From: Planococcus citri
Taxonomy: Eukaryota; Arthropoda; Insecta; Hemiptera; Pseudococcidae
DNA: 64,000 bases
NCBI RefSeq assembly: GCF_950023065.1
Contig: NC_088678.1
Location: 30,432,580 to 30,496,579, forward strand
Direction: 5' to 3'
This document shows positions 37,423-50,216 of this stretch, piece by piece (position 1 is the first letter of the stretch; every line of letters starts with the position of its first letter). The position numbers were made by a program, and so were the translations under genes. The notes under the pieces are model-generated. The model did no database searches, was not told the DNA's origin, and saw only the letters and a list, made by a program, of their open reading frames with translations.

Positions 37423-40400
37423 TTTCTTTATGTAAATAAAATGAAAATTGTTACAAAAAATTTTAAAATATAAGTAAGATTTAAAAAAAATGTTTCAAAC
37501 GAATAGATTGATTGAAAAATTTAAACGATAAAATTTATCTATTTCAAAACCGTTTTAATTAGGTATGTAATGTACCTATACCCAATAAACCTGTCAATTA
37601 ATCAATTATTTACAAAAATAGCGCAGGCACGAAATAATTTCAAAATCCATCTTATTCTTTCGGATACAACAATGAATATTTTTAAAATCGACAAAAATAG
37701 CACCGTCATTCACTACTCAACCCAATCCATCTCGCAAAAGCAGATCCCTAATGATAAATAAATTCGAAAGCGAGTTCTTCAAATCACAACGAGTAAAAAT
37801 TTGAAAAAATTAAATTTTATGCTTTGTACCTAAATATTTACATTACGTACCTGCTACTTCTACTCTAAAAATGTAAATAAGAGTACGCGAGTGTATTTAC
37901 TCGAAAAAATAAAATTTGAAGCGATGATCCGATTATTTATTTTAAGTCAATTTTAGGTAAGTATCTAAAATACACTTTGGTCGAAGAAAAATTTTGTGTG
38001 TTTACATACTAAGTATGAATCGAAACAATATTTAAATTGACCGTTTACATTTGTTTCTATTTACTTATACTTATAATACAATGAAATTTCACTTTCGTCG
38101 CAATTTTTTTAATCAGTTTGAAAATAAATTCGAAAATGTTTTTCCAGAATAGATATCATTTGCAATAAGCACTTTTAAATTTAAATTCCTGATATTTTTA
38201 TCGAGACGAGGTTCATTAATTAGACAATTTTAATGCAGGCAAATAAGAAACTATATAATCACGTGTCTTATTAAAATTAAAATGAAAAATTAGACGTGCT
38301 AATTTTTTTTTCTCAAATTGACAGATAGGTATTATGCATATAGAACGAGTTTTCAAAATTTTTAAACATGAGAAAATCATTTAAATAGGCAAAAAAAATG
38401 GAGCGAAAAAAGCCGGTAGAAATGTAAAATCCAAAAAAAAAAATTACAAATACATAACTTATATACATCAAAATTTAGGAACCTACATTTCAAGTTGTTC
38501 CGAAACAATTCCGAAAATTTTACAAAAATTTCTCACAAATGCCATTAAAACCATAAAAATTCTCTTCAATTTGTTTACAAAATGTTTCCAATTTTTTCTG
38601 ATTATCGTAGAAAGCAGTATCTGCAAATGGATTCATTTCAGTGCCCCTGGGAGAAAATCAAAAATCCAGGAAAAATCGAAAATCGCTCTGAATGCTCTAG
38701 AATGGCTGTAAATGGATCAAGACTCGATTTTTAGCTGTCTAAATTAATGTCTGCGTCTTTTTGAGAAATCAAAGAAATTCAATTGAGAAATTCAATACTG
38801 GATTCAAAACTGATTTTCAGATTTTTTTAAAAAGTAAGTTAGACGCTCTGCATTAGGTATATTTTACAAAATTAGGTACCATTTTTTCAATTTTACAAAA
38901 TTCGCCGGAAATATAAAAATCAATTCGGATGGCTGAAAGCGTTCCGATGCTTTTTCCAAATATGTATCCAATTTTCAAAAATCAAGAGCCCTTCCAAGTT
39001 GGAAGTTGAGTCAATATGCAGTTGAAAAAAAATCTTGCTCTAAAAATATGTAGCCTATATTAGATCAATTTAAATCTGTACTCTGTTTATTTTCTGTGTT
39101 TTTTTTGAGTAAGTAGGTAATTTCAAATTTTGATATTTTTTCTATAATACCTACCTACCTACTTATTTATTTGAAGTTCTATCCTTAAAAAGAGGAGGAA
39201 TATACCTACGTAATACTCAAAATTTACCCTTTTTTAAAATTTTTTAAATGCATATGAAAAAGTGGTCAAATGCCCACTCAATGAAGTCATGCTATTTAGC
39301 CTCGAAATTTCTATATTCAACTCGGAAGAAAATGAAAATCTAACTAAGTACATAGCTAAATATAAATTTTATTGCTGTAGTTCTCAATGAATTCAATTTT
39401 TTCAGTCATAAATACAATTTCTCGAATTTTCAGTTTCAGAAATTCAACTACCTAACCCTATACATTTAGACGCATACCTATACATTCAAATCTTTACTCT
39501 CAAGAAAAAATTCCCAATCGAAATCTTCATTGGAATAAATATCTATGTCTACCTAGTTCTATCTTTTTATCAATGCTCTTTTTCCTCTAAAAGTTGATAT
39601 TCAAAAAATTGAGTATTTTTGTAATTTAACCCCTTTCATGGGAAAACAGGATGGGACAAGCCTTCAAAATTGCTTCGAATATGCCTTGAGGCCCAGTAGT
39701 GAGTAGTTTGAACCTTCATACCAAAAAACCCATCTGCAATTTGAACTCATACACACTCTTCTAACATAGGTACATCTTTTCATTTCATAATGCTTTAAAA
39801 ATGATGAAAAATATCGAACAACAATCCCTACACTTCGATGGTATTTCCCTTCAGTTCAAAATATTGGTGGCGAATTTCACGTGTCCAAGGGGTCATTGAA
39901 CTATACCACCTATACCTCGATAATAACTCAATTACAGCACAGCTCGATATACAGAAGAAGATCATCCACAGTTTAGGCAATTTTAAGCCAAAAGTCACCT
40001 AAATAATGCCCCCTATATTGATAAATTTGCCTAAAAACGTCAACTTACCACGATACACGAATGAAAATAATCGTACAAGCGTCTTCTTCCAGATTTTAAG
40101 ATTTATTTTTCACTTTATTCCGTATCATAATGGTCGCAGAAGGATTTCACAAGACACTTATATAGCCGACGATGCTTTTGCAATCACAAAACGTGATCGT
40201 TTTCAACTTCGAGGAACTTAACCACCGAGAAAAACTTTCAAATCGAAGATAACGAATGCGCGAGAAACGTTAACCAAATCATTTGAATGAAAAATACAAT
40301 CGCCTCTCGAGTCCGGCGTGAAAAACTTCGAAACGCGAATCTTTCAGAACGACAAAAAATGACCAAAATATGTACGAAGAAAAAAACCAACAACGAAACT

Positions 40401-40489
40401 TGTAAAAGAAAATGAAAAATTAATTACGCGACGAAGATTTCGGTCGAATAAGGTAATTAAAGTGTAAACAAGTGTTCGATTGTGTGTAC
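37423..40489. other. Non-coding stretch; no gene recognised
   Basis: AT-rich. At 38640-38760 a decayed relic resembles the family B interior (ATGGCTGTAAATGG, CTCGATTTTTAGCTGTC). A TACCTACCTACC tract lies near 39150. The short open frames have no recognisable product. Confidence 0.5.
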
Positions 40490-40888
40490 CTGAATACACA
40501 CCATATCACCGATTAATTTGGTTTCACGCTACATCAGCGAACCGTCTAATTTGGCGCGTTGCGAATTAAAAAAGGGCGCCAAAGCGTGGTACGAGAAAAT
40601 TTTTCGATAACCCAAAAATTCACGGTAAACGCTTCGCTGAATAAACCATACACGACTGACTGAACGTTTAAATGCCCCGAACGTAACAATTCGTCCGGCG
40701 ACGGGTAGCGGACGAGTGGAAGGTCGAACACCCACCCCCTTAGAAATATCCCTTTTTCCATTCCGTCGATATAGTCGCAGCTGTTATTGTATTTTTCGAA
40801 AATTCACGGGTAGGGGAATAGCGGCTATTAAGGTGGGCGTGGTTCGATCGAGGCTTTTTCAAAAAGGGTAGGGAGAGCATTTATATAG
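40490..40888 (-). promoter_or_regulatory. Candidate toy promoter and non-coding first exon
   Basis: In a GC-rich patch the minus strand has a TATA-like CTATATAAATG (40888-40878), GTTCAGTCAGTCG (an initiator-like TCAGT) about 220 bases downstream, and a strong donor-like CAG|GTACAC at 40490. This could be an upstream toy exon splicing to 36364, which needs such an exon. No transcript evidence exists here, and other sites (for example 46.9-47.4 kb) are possible. Confidence 0.2.
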
Positions 40889-41514
40889 TACATGTTAGCA
40901 TGTTTCCCCCTTGTATTATGCGGAAGTTATCAAACAAGAATTCGGCTGCACTAGTCTATGCTATGGTAAGAATATACAGTATACACGACAACAGCCAGCT
41001 CTCTTTGGCTTACCGCTAACTTTGCATAATAATGCGATATTTTTATATATCGTATACCGCAGTAAAAATTTCATACTGTAAAAAGTGGTCGCCATTTCTT
41101 TCATCGCCCAGCATACTTACAGTAGTTTATTTTTTTTCCACCCCTCGATACCTACCCTTAGATACGTATGTATAATATGCAGTAGCTCGTGTGATAGAAT
41201 AATTATTAATAGGTATATGCGTTGCATGATGGTTTTTTTTACCTTATATACTTTATACCTTGGCCCCCTCAGTTCATCCCTTATTTTCGGAAGGCATACA
41301 GAGGTACCCAGAATGGGGTCCTTTTTGTTGAGGTAATTTGGTGCAAGTTCATTCAGCTGTAAGCGTATTGGTGTTTGAAATTGTAACATTATTCGAACCA
41401 AATACGCGGAAGATCATTTTTACACCATTTCGTCATGGGCTAAAAATCGATAAAATAATAATCTTCAAATAAAAAAATTTCATTTGAAGAACTTCGTCAT
41501 TTTTGGTATACTTA
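40889..41514. other. Non-coding stretch
   Basis: No exon, repeat or RNA recognised. Overlapping ORFs on opposite strands (41085-41401) look like chance. Confidence 0.4.
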
Positions 41515-42025
41515 CTTACAAGGGAACCTCTTGAGGTGTCACACTCCGATTTGAACGAGACCACGATTTTTGGAAAGAGCATAGTCTAAAACCCACAAAA
41601 CCTAATTTTCAGCTGCCCAAGTTCATTTTTCGATTTTTGGCGAATTTTTGAAAATTCAAAATTAACTGTTTTTGGCGATTTATACTTTTTTCAAAAAAGT
41701 ATGTACATGATCAGTAAAAATGATCAAAATAAATCCCAAAACTGATATTAATTCCCCAAATCAAAATTTTACCATTTCCCGCCATTCTGGAGCCTCCAGT
41801 GGGATTTTTCAATTTCTTCAGAATTTTGAATTTGCTCCAGAAGGCGTGAATATGAAGATGGGCAGCTAAAAATCGAGTTGTATTTTACACTCGACCTGTT
41901 TAAAGAGTTTATCCACGTACATTTAGGCCGATTTTGAGAGTGACTCCTCAAGAGTGGTTTTTTGAGGTGTCACTCTCGCTCCAAAACGGCTGGAAATGGT
42001 AGAATTTGCGCTCCAGGGCTGGAGC
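41515..42025. mobile_element. Foldback family B, one-armed copy
   Basis: Starts CTTACAAGGGAACCTCTTGA and follows the left-arm order seen in the complete copies (GGAAAGAGCATAGTC, ATTCTGGAGCCTCCAG, GGCAGCTAAAAATCGAGTTG, CAAGAGTGGTTTTTTGA), then stops near 42025 without a right arm. Confidence 0.8.
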
Positions 42026-45000
42026 AAAAACCAATATTTTTTTTAGAAAATACCCTCTCGTTTAAGAGTCTATATCTCCCCTCCAGGAGCACCCGGGAGC
42101 TAAAAAAATTTTCTGTGTGACATTTTAAACTCAAAATGAAGGTCTCTAATGATGAGTTTGATAGTTAAAATTCTCCATTTTTTTTGAGATCCACCAGGCT
42201 TCAACTTTGGTTTTAAAAAAATGGAAATCATGATATTTTTGATTCCACATAATTTAAACTTGCTTTCATTTTGAATTGACCACCAGATCCAGATTACAGA
42301 ATTTTCAAGATTTTTATACGGATAAATTTTTTGATATTGAGTACCTACCTAGGCTGTAATTTTACATATTACATAAAAATTTTGAGCTCTTCACCAAGAA
42401 ATTATTCATTCTAAGTAAGTACGAGTATAACTATTGGTAAGTAGGTTTTTTAATCATCACTATAGCGTCATTTTGACAGACTTCGAAAATCCAATCTAAT
42501 GGACAAATTGTATAGCTACAAAAAAAACTTCTCGCCACTTTGATCAGAAAACTCATGCTTATTCGGTCTAGATAAGTAAGTCGGTACGTAATTCAAAATA
42601 TCTAACTAACTACTTATAGGTAGGTAGGTAGAAGCACACATAGAAAAGAAGATTCGTTCCACAAGAAATCGAAGTTTAATTTTTTTTTATCGAGTTTTCA
42701 TGAACCTATAACGTACGTATCTAAGTATGTAAGTACATTAAGTATTATTTTTATTCGTTCATACTCACCATTTCCAAAGTTTTCATCGTGTAATTCCGAA
42801 TCTCCTTTCAATTCTTCTCTAAAACACTGCCTCATATCAGCAATTTCTCTTCAACAATCGCTATTTTTGATACACGGCCCTTCTCAAAAGTTGGATTGTA
42901 TACGACAAAGTGTTAAAGTGTTTCCTGCAAGCAAAAAAAAATCAAAATCATATTATTAGAAGGTATGTCCTATAGCTCGAAAAAAATTGGTAGGTACGGC
43001 TTAAACCTTTAGACAAAGGCCGAACCCTTTTTTTTTCTCTGTTCAAGGATTAGGGGAACACCCCCCCAAAAGGTGAGCAACATCTAAGGCCAAAAATCAA
43101 AATTCTCCAAATTCATAAGGAATGGCATGAAAATTATTAAAGTACCTAGCCTCTAGAAAAAAAACCATCAGAAAATTTGGATATCGATTGAAAATTTTGT
43201 ATTCCAAATTTTCAATTCAAAACGACATTTTTCTAAAATTTTACTTGAAGTTCTTTGTCACAGAATTTCACAATTCTCAACTTTTTCACTTCGTGACAAT
43301 GTTTGTAAACACGAAGTTTATCAAAAAGTTTTTGTTTTTCTATTTCCTCCTAAATGTTACGTACTCGTACACGAGTTTCGTTTAAAAATTTCACCTTTTC
43401 ACTACAAATTAACTAAACGGATTTGAAAAAAAAATGTTCATCTTTGGATACGTTACTACATCATTCGAGTACAATTTTTACAGAAGTCATAGAAAAAATG
43501 TATACTTACATAGGTACCTAACTATGTCATTATTTTTGAAACGAAACTGGAACCAAGAAGTCGACTATAGAATAAGAAAAGACTTTGGATCCCCAGCGCA
43601 ATCATTTTGAGAACGTGGGGCCAAAATGTATATTTTAAGGGTTAGTTTTATCATTTTTCAACAGATTTAGATTAAAAAGTTCGTGTTTTCTGGAAGGTAT
43701 TCCCAGTGGCGAGAGGAGCCTATGGAATTTTATTCAAATTTTCAAAATGATTTTTGTGTTTTCGAGTGATTCAAAACTGAAGAGTAATCACAATTCATTA
43801 ATCAATTCTGATTCTTTCTACGAAAAAATATTGGATGAAATTGAAATTTGAGTGACGTCACCTGCCTTCCAGGTATAGGATGAAAATCATGAAATTATCA
43901 AGACTTTGGAGAATCGATATTAGTTAAAAACGAATTCATTCATATACTCAAGAAAACAATCATCGTTTTTATATCTCTCGGATCGAAATACTTACCAATT
44001 TTCTAGAGCTTTTGCCTTTATTTTTACTTTTGAATTTTCCAACAAAAAAATTATTATTCGAATTTCAAAATTTGAAGCAAAATGAAAATTTTTTTAGAAG
44101 ATCAGTTATCACACAAAAAAAAACATCTTTTTTATAATTTCATTTGCCTGTATATATATTTTATTCTTCAAAAATTTTGAGGTGGAAATTTCAAGGCAAA
44201 AAATCATGAGTTGGCATTTTTATATTTTCACCCCCCCTCCCTACAAAATCGCTTCGGAACCGCCTTGTGTACCATATTTCTATAAAGCTTTATCCTATCC
44301 CTACATTTATGGATAATAATAAGGTTTTCTGTGTACACCTCCAACCCCTTCCCCCAGAAAAAACCTCTATTGTACTCGTAATCATAATCGAAAATTACTT
44401 CAATTTATTTATGTTTGTGCAGCTCCGAAATTTCCTAAGAGTAGGTAAGCTCTGTGCAAAATTTAAAATATGATCCATGAAATCCATTTTTTTTAAAAAT
44501 TGAAGCTGGGTAGTTTGAGTGCCTAGTTCTCTCGTAAGAAATATTTATGAGAGACCTCATATTTAATTTTTGAAAAAAAATCTGATGCCGTTAGAACTAC
44601 CTAGCTCATCTCGCAGCATGAATAATAATTCACGATGCAATCGTTAAGCCAGAAATTGCGATAGATATCGATCATTCTATGAATCCTAGGCTATGTCCAG
44701 AAAAAAGGCAAGGGAAAAATTTGCCTTCGACCTCGTTTTCCTGGATTGCTCTAAAAACGGTTTCGTGACGAGATAGACTACTTATATTTTTGAAAATTAA
44801 TTGGAAAATTTAATTTTCGTAAACAAGATTAAATAACAGATGAGTAGATAATCACTTTCAGTTCAACTTTTTTTGAAATTAATTATTTTTATTGAAGAAG
44901 AAAAAAAAACAGGAATTATTATTTTAAGGATTTTTTGGAGCTAATACACAACCAGGATACCTCATTTTCAGTATCCAGATTTTTCTCCTCCTCCCCATTT

Positions 45001-45525
45001 TTCCAACTCTCCCTAGTTTTCTTACAACCCCCCCCCCTAAACAGCCACACAAAGATTGTCGAAAACTTTAAATTTCATTTGACGTCAAATAAAAATATAT
45101 TTTTTTTAAATCGGCCCACTGAAAAATATTGCATCATAAATCATAATGGGTAATTTTTGATGCAATGATTTTTTTCATCGTTTTTTAAAATCAAGTTTTA
45201 ATAATTTTTATGTATAGTCTTTGTTTTTTCATCTTGTTTTTTTCCTTATAGGATTATGAATTTTGAGTACTGATTGAAAATCAATTTTAAAATTTACCTA
45301 TATTAAACTACAATTAGCTCATTTTTCAACTTTTTTTTCATTGAAAAACTGGAGCTACACGTTAATAATTCCTGAAAAAAATAAAAACAATTTATGTCAA
45401 AGAATAGTAAACCATTATTTTTCAAAATCTGATTTGGGATGGAGAAAAGCCGAGGGCCAAACCACATTTACCTACTCAGGGATCGTTTTTGGTTTTCCAT
45501 TGTTTGGAACCTACATACATACTTA
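42026..45525. other. Non-coding stretch; no gene recognised
   Basis: AT-rich with GTAGGTAGGTA tracts (near 42617) and C-runs near 43063, 44231 and 45031. The open frames are short and low in complexity. Confidence 0.5.
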
Positions 45526-46231
45526 CAGGGCCGTCGAGAGAGAGGGCGAGGGCAAAGGGAGGGCCCAGCAAAAAAAGAGCCTGTGATAAAAGAAACCCCT
45601 GTTTTATTACTTCTCAAAACACAAATTTTCAAAAGCTTTTGCCCTTGCTTCGCTCGGACTATGTTTGCTTTTCTTATTCAATCTTGAAATTTCTAAAAAA
45701 AATATCTTTCAACTTTGAAGTTTTATAAACTTCTCGTATAAAAAGTATCGTTTTTATGCCTCTCGAAATACAAATTTTCACGAGCTTCGCCCTCACTTGG
45801 ACTTGTTCTCTTTTCTTTTTCAAAATTAATATTCGAAAAAAATATTTAAAATTTTCAAATTTTCAAACCAAAAAATAAATCATTTATATAAAAAAACATC
45901 GTTTTTAGTTCTCTCAAAATACAAATTTTCAAAAGTTTTCGCACTCGCTTCGCTTGGGTCTGTTCTTTAGGTCTTGCCCTTGCTTCTTGCTCTGGAATTC
46001 ACATTCGAGCCCTCAAAAATCCCAAAACAGAAAATTTAAATTTCTATGTCATATGTATGAATTTGATATCAACCGGCAACATTGTTAATTTTTTCCAGTA
46101 GTAGTCGGAACTTTTCAGTCGAACTCCCCCCCCCCTCCCCTCACAAAAAAATCTATACAGTTTCGTCCCTAAAAATGGGGACAAATTAGGTTATATTTTC
46201 CCTGGGCCCGCATTGGCTCTCGACGACCCTG
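45526..46231. mobile_element. TIR element with a triplicated internal repeat
   Basis: Bounded by CAGGGCCGTCGAGAG (45526-45540) and CTCTCGACGACCCTG (46217-46231), inverted repeats matching at 14 of 15 positions. Inside, three direct copies of a unit of about 150 bases start near 45598, 45748 and 45899; each contains TCTC.AAA.ACAAATTTTCA followed by a TTCGCTCGG-like word. The CAGGG terminus recalls hAT ends, but I see no 8-bp target-site duplication and no transposase. Confidence 0.65.
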
Positions 46232-48922
46232 GGGTAGGTTTGCAATGCACATTTTGCGACCATTTTTCGAGATCGTACAAAACGTCATCAATTTGAATTT
46301 CAGAATTTTGTTACAGGTGCCCTCTTCGTTCTTTCATATTATACTCTTTCATATCCTGGAAAAGCTCGAATTTAATAACAGAAAAGTAAGGTTTTCGCGA
46401 ATTTTAAGCTATTTTTAATACAGTTAAGTAGATATTAGAGGTAGACTGTATAGTGTAGACCTATACAGACGTATCCTTTTAATCCTTCGCGTAGGTATAC
46501 TCATTGTTCCTTTACCACCTATTTTTCAAACAATTATGTATACATTTAAAATACTGGCTGCTGAAGTATTACAATGAAAATATATACGGATTTGAGTATA
46601 TAAGTACACCACACGATATATTATAGTATGGGTAATATTTAAGTAGATTGAAAGGCTATGTTGCGAAAAAAGGTAGGCTGCATACACGGTGGCGTAATTC
46701 AATGAAGCGATACTAAACGAACGTATAATCTTCTCAAAGCTTTCGCGAGTTAGGCCTTGATACAACGTGGATGGTACAGGGGGGGGGGGAGGTCGGGGTA
46801 TCATCATTACATTTGACAGCAGCGATTTTTGAAATTTTGCAATAACCACGCGAACATGTCTTTCCTTCTCCTGCATAATAGCAAGCGGCAAGCACCCAAG
46901 ACGCGAATTGGAAATTGGTGAAAATGTGAAAACTTGGCGAGCTTTTCCAACGCCAGCGCAGCGTTACGAGGGGTCTTAATTCGAAAGTTTTGAACGAGGA
47001 TGTTGCAGTACGCGTATATAGCTGTGCTGTGTGTAGAGAGACGAGAGACTATAGAGAGTGAATGCGAGCTTTCGGTGCTTTCGGCGTGCTAGAGAGTATT
47101 GATTGCGTTGATACGGCAGCGCATATAGAGAGCGGAAAATAAGGAGAAGGATAGCCTTTTGAAAATTCCCCTACGTCAGCAGCACAGCCGGCACTATCCC
47201 ACCACACGAGTTGAAAATCGAATTTACCATTAATGAGAAGACGAAGGGAGAAAACCCATTGGTTAGCAGTACCAACAATGGGAAAGGCGTGGCGATATAT
47301 TATACACGAATGAATGAACTTCGGCAGTCTAGCCTGCAGCATTTGCTATTATCTGTTATTGGTCCTCAGACGAATCCTCTCGTCAGATACCGCACGCGAA
47401 TCCTATTTAAATTTAATCGTCGCCGCGGTCTTTTAACATCATGATAGCTGTGTGCAAAAAATATATATATACGAGAAAAACCAAAGAAAAACATTCGTCG
47501 ACAACGATATGCTAAAATATCGCCGATAAATAACCTCGTGTAATTGACCCTTGTAAAGTTTCTGTTTGCAGTTGTGTTCCATCGATGTGCTATACTTACA
47601 TAATACGAGTTGTTTCTATCGAGAAATCGTGTCGATTAGCTCTCTTATATACAGTCTTAACTTAGTGGTTGTTGTACTCAAAGGTCGTCTTGGTTGCCTA
47701 TATGTACTACAAGCTTCGGTGAATTTTCAAAGTTTATTTTTCACGTGGTGTATTTTGTTATGTTTTGTGCAGATCTAACCTACCTATTTGATTTTTTCCA
47801 AGGATTGAACGTATTGATAAAAATTGAAATATTTCTTTCATGCGAAAAGCCTATACATATTTGGTATTGGCGTAAATAAAAGGAAAATTTTGTTATCGAG
47901 GTGTTTTTACGAAACATATCTACGAATATTTTTTCTTTCAAATTATTATTCGTACACGTGCCTATACACCTACCAACCTATATCGTATATTTTGTTATTT
48001 ATAAGACGTTTGGTTATTTATAAAAAGAGGGTGATTTCTTTCACTATCAAATACCAATAGACGCAGTTCAGGGTTAAGCTCGCAAAATATTTTTTTTTCT
48101 TCATTTCCAAGTGTTTGTGTGATACATATAGGTACACCACACATCAAGTAGGTATAAGGCATGCCTACATGAAAAGATGGTAATCTATTTAGAAAAAAAT
48201 TCAAAGTCTAAGACGAATAAGTATATACTGGCGAAATTTCAGAAATGGCGATCAAGCTCGGTCAAGCAATAATGAATAAATGCCTACTCATCAAATTTTG
48301 TGTTACAGTCTGTTTTGAGCATGAATTGCATCATGTTCCAAGTAGATAGGTACTCTTTTAAAATGGGGAATTAATTTTTGCCTTATTATTTTGACAAACG
48401 GAGTTCTGAAGCACGATTCGATCGTTAGAGAAGTTACACACGACGAGCACCAATGCGATGCCGGCTCATCTTCTTTTGGGTCCTTCATTATTCCGCCTCA
48501 TTATCTTACATACATACTACGCTCTGTCTGAGTGTTGGTGTAGATATCCGTGTTTGAGCATTGAACCACGGTGGTTTACGTTTACGTATGAGTGGAATGT
48601 TCTCACGTTAAGGAGATGGAGTGGATGGTTTTTGATGCTTACGTCGATTGAATCGGTTAAATGGTTTTATTCTCGGTGTACGTGTGTAGGTACTTGCGGA
48701 TAAGTTTTCCTGTATGGTTGACATACAGGGTGTCCTATTAGAAATCAGCAATGTTTTGGATTAAGATACGTGATGATTGGGGGATGAGAAATTAAGAAAT
48801 TATCTAATTAGGTATAGGGTGAAGGGGTGAAAATATTAAAAAAACAGCGGCACAACTACATACCTACTCATTTTGAAAAAAATTCACCAGGGGGTAGTCT
48901 ATCTAGCAAGGGGGGGGGGGAA
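46232..48922. other. Non-coding stretch with a GC-rich patch
   Basis: The 46880-47440 patch is GC-rich, with CCAAT-type words (CCATTGG, TTATTGG) and GAGAG tracts, and could be a promoter or enhancer. Opposing ORFs at 47049-47342 and 47211-47444 have no recognisable domain. The remainder is AT-rich. Confidence 0.4.
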
Positions 48923-49370
48923 TTCGACGCCAATTCGACCAAAAGAGGTAAGGGGGTCGGCGATTTTTTTTGAAATGTTTCCTGTGGGAAGACCTTTTGA
49001 AGGAATGACTAATGGCACAAATCGCAGCCCTGTAGCCCATTTTCGAAGGAAGTTGGGGGGGGGGGTCAAAGTTTTCAGTGAACTTGAAATATCATCCATT
49101 TCAGCAGTGGATTACTCGGTAACCGCGATACCTATCAAAATTGAACTTTTTCCAATAGTTAGAGGTTTTAAAAGGCTTTTTGATGATATCATAAAAATCA
49201 GTGTTGCCACTTTTTTTCGAACAAAAAATTAGCTGGAAAAGTTTCAAAACGTAGTTTTTATTTCCGACTCTCAAAAATTCTGAAAAAAAACAAATATATG
49301 TATTATGGACAACTTTCCATGCTGAACAACATATTAAAAAATTGGGATGACGTTATTTCGTAAAGTCGAT
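48923..49370. mobile_element. Foldback family A, single-arm copy 3
   Basis: Left-arm order as in copies 1 and 2: CCAATTCGACC, GGGGGTCGGCGATTTTTTT, GTCAAAGTTTTCAGTGAAC, GATGATATCATAAAAATCAG, ATTATGGACAACTTTCC. No inverted partner is nearby. A run of 12 G near 48910 precedes it. Confidence 0.8.
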
Positions 49371-49744
49371 GGCTTACAAATCGAAAAAAATTGAAAAAAC
49401 GTTCCAAAATTGTCTGAAGACATATCAAAAGCTATCTTATATCCCAAGATTTATTCAAAAGTTTTAAATTGAAAAATCTTTCCAAAATCGTCATAAGATC
49501 AATTCAAAATCCATTTGAAACACCAAGACAGCTAAGGAAAACAGGGAGAATGATGGTGTGGAGAGCCAGAATTGACTCAGGTAACTTATCACCCCTCCTC
49601 CTCCTCCTCCTCCTCAATAAAAATTAGATTCCAGAAAAATTATTAAATTCCTTTTTTTATCCATTGTACCTATCTATTGAAAAAATTGAAAGTTCCCCTT
49701 TTAATTCGTAAAGTTGATTTTGTCAACCACTAACAAGAGATCAT

Positions 49745-50180
49745 ATCGAGATGACGCCTTCCAATTTGAACGAAACCGTGATTTTTTGAAAGAGCATGGT
49801 TTGAAACCCTATAACCAACATTTCAACTGCCCAAATTGATTTTAACATTTTCAGCTGGCTATTCATGCTTTGAAAAATCATTATTCGGTAAAAATGATTA
49901 ACATTTAACCACTTCGGACTATTTTGAATTTGCGCCGATTTCCACGAGAACACTTCGAGTGTTTTTTTCTGACCGGCATTAAGTAATTTAAACAGTTGGA
50001 AAAAATTCAAAAAACCAAAATTTTCCTGTTTGTAAGAAAATTATTGAAATTTTCGCGAATGGCAATCAAAACCAACCACCTCTAGCTATTCTAGTGCCTT
50101 CGCAGCGATTTTCGATTCCGTAGAACTTTAAGACTTCAGAAAACAGAGGCGCCCATATAAGATTTTGAGTTCTGACTCAT
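49745..50180. mobile_element. Foldback family B, decayed relic
   Basis: Diverged left-arm-like sequence (CCAATTTGAACGAAACCG, GAAAGAGCATGGTTTGAAACCC, TCAACTGCCCAAATTGA) directly before the better-preserved copy at 50217. Confidence 0.6.
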
Positions 50181-50216
50181 TCTAGACATGTTCTACGAGT
50201 TGAATCAAAATCTGAG

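Noticed and set aside
40529..40761. Two overlapping minus-strand ORFs as coding genes
   Set aside because: Overlapping frames in a GC-rich patch without any domain. Treated as a possible 5' UTR/promoter instead.
47049..47444. Opposing ORFs of 97 and 77 codons
   Set aside because: Overlap on both strands and lack of recognisable motifs point to chance in a GC-richer patch.
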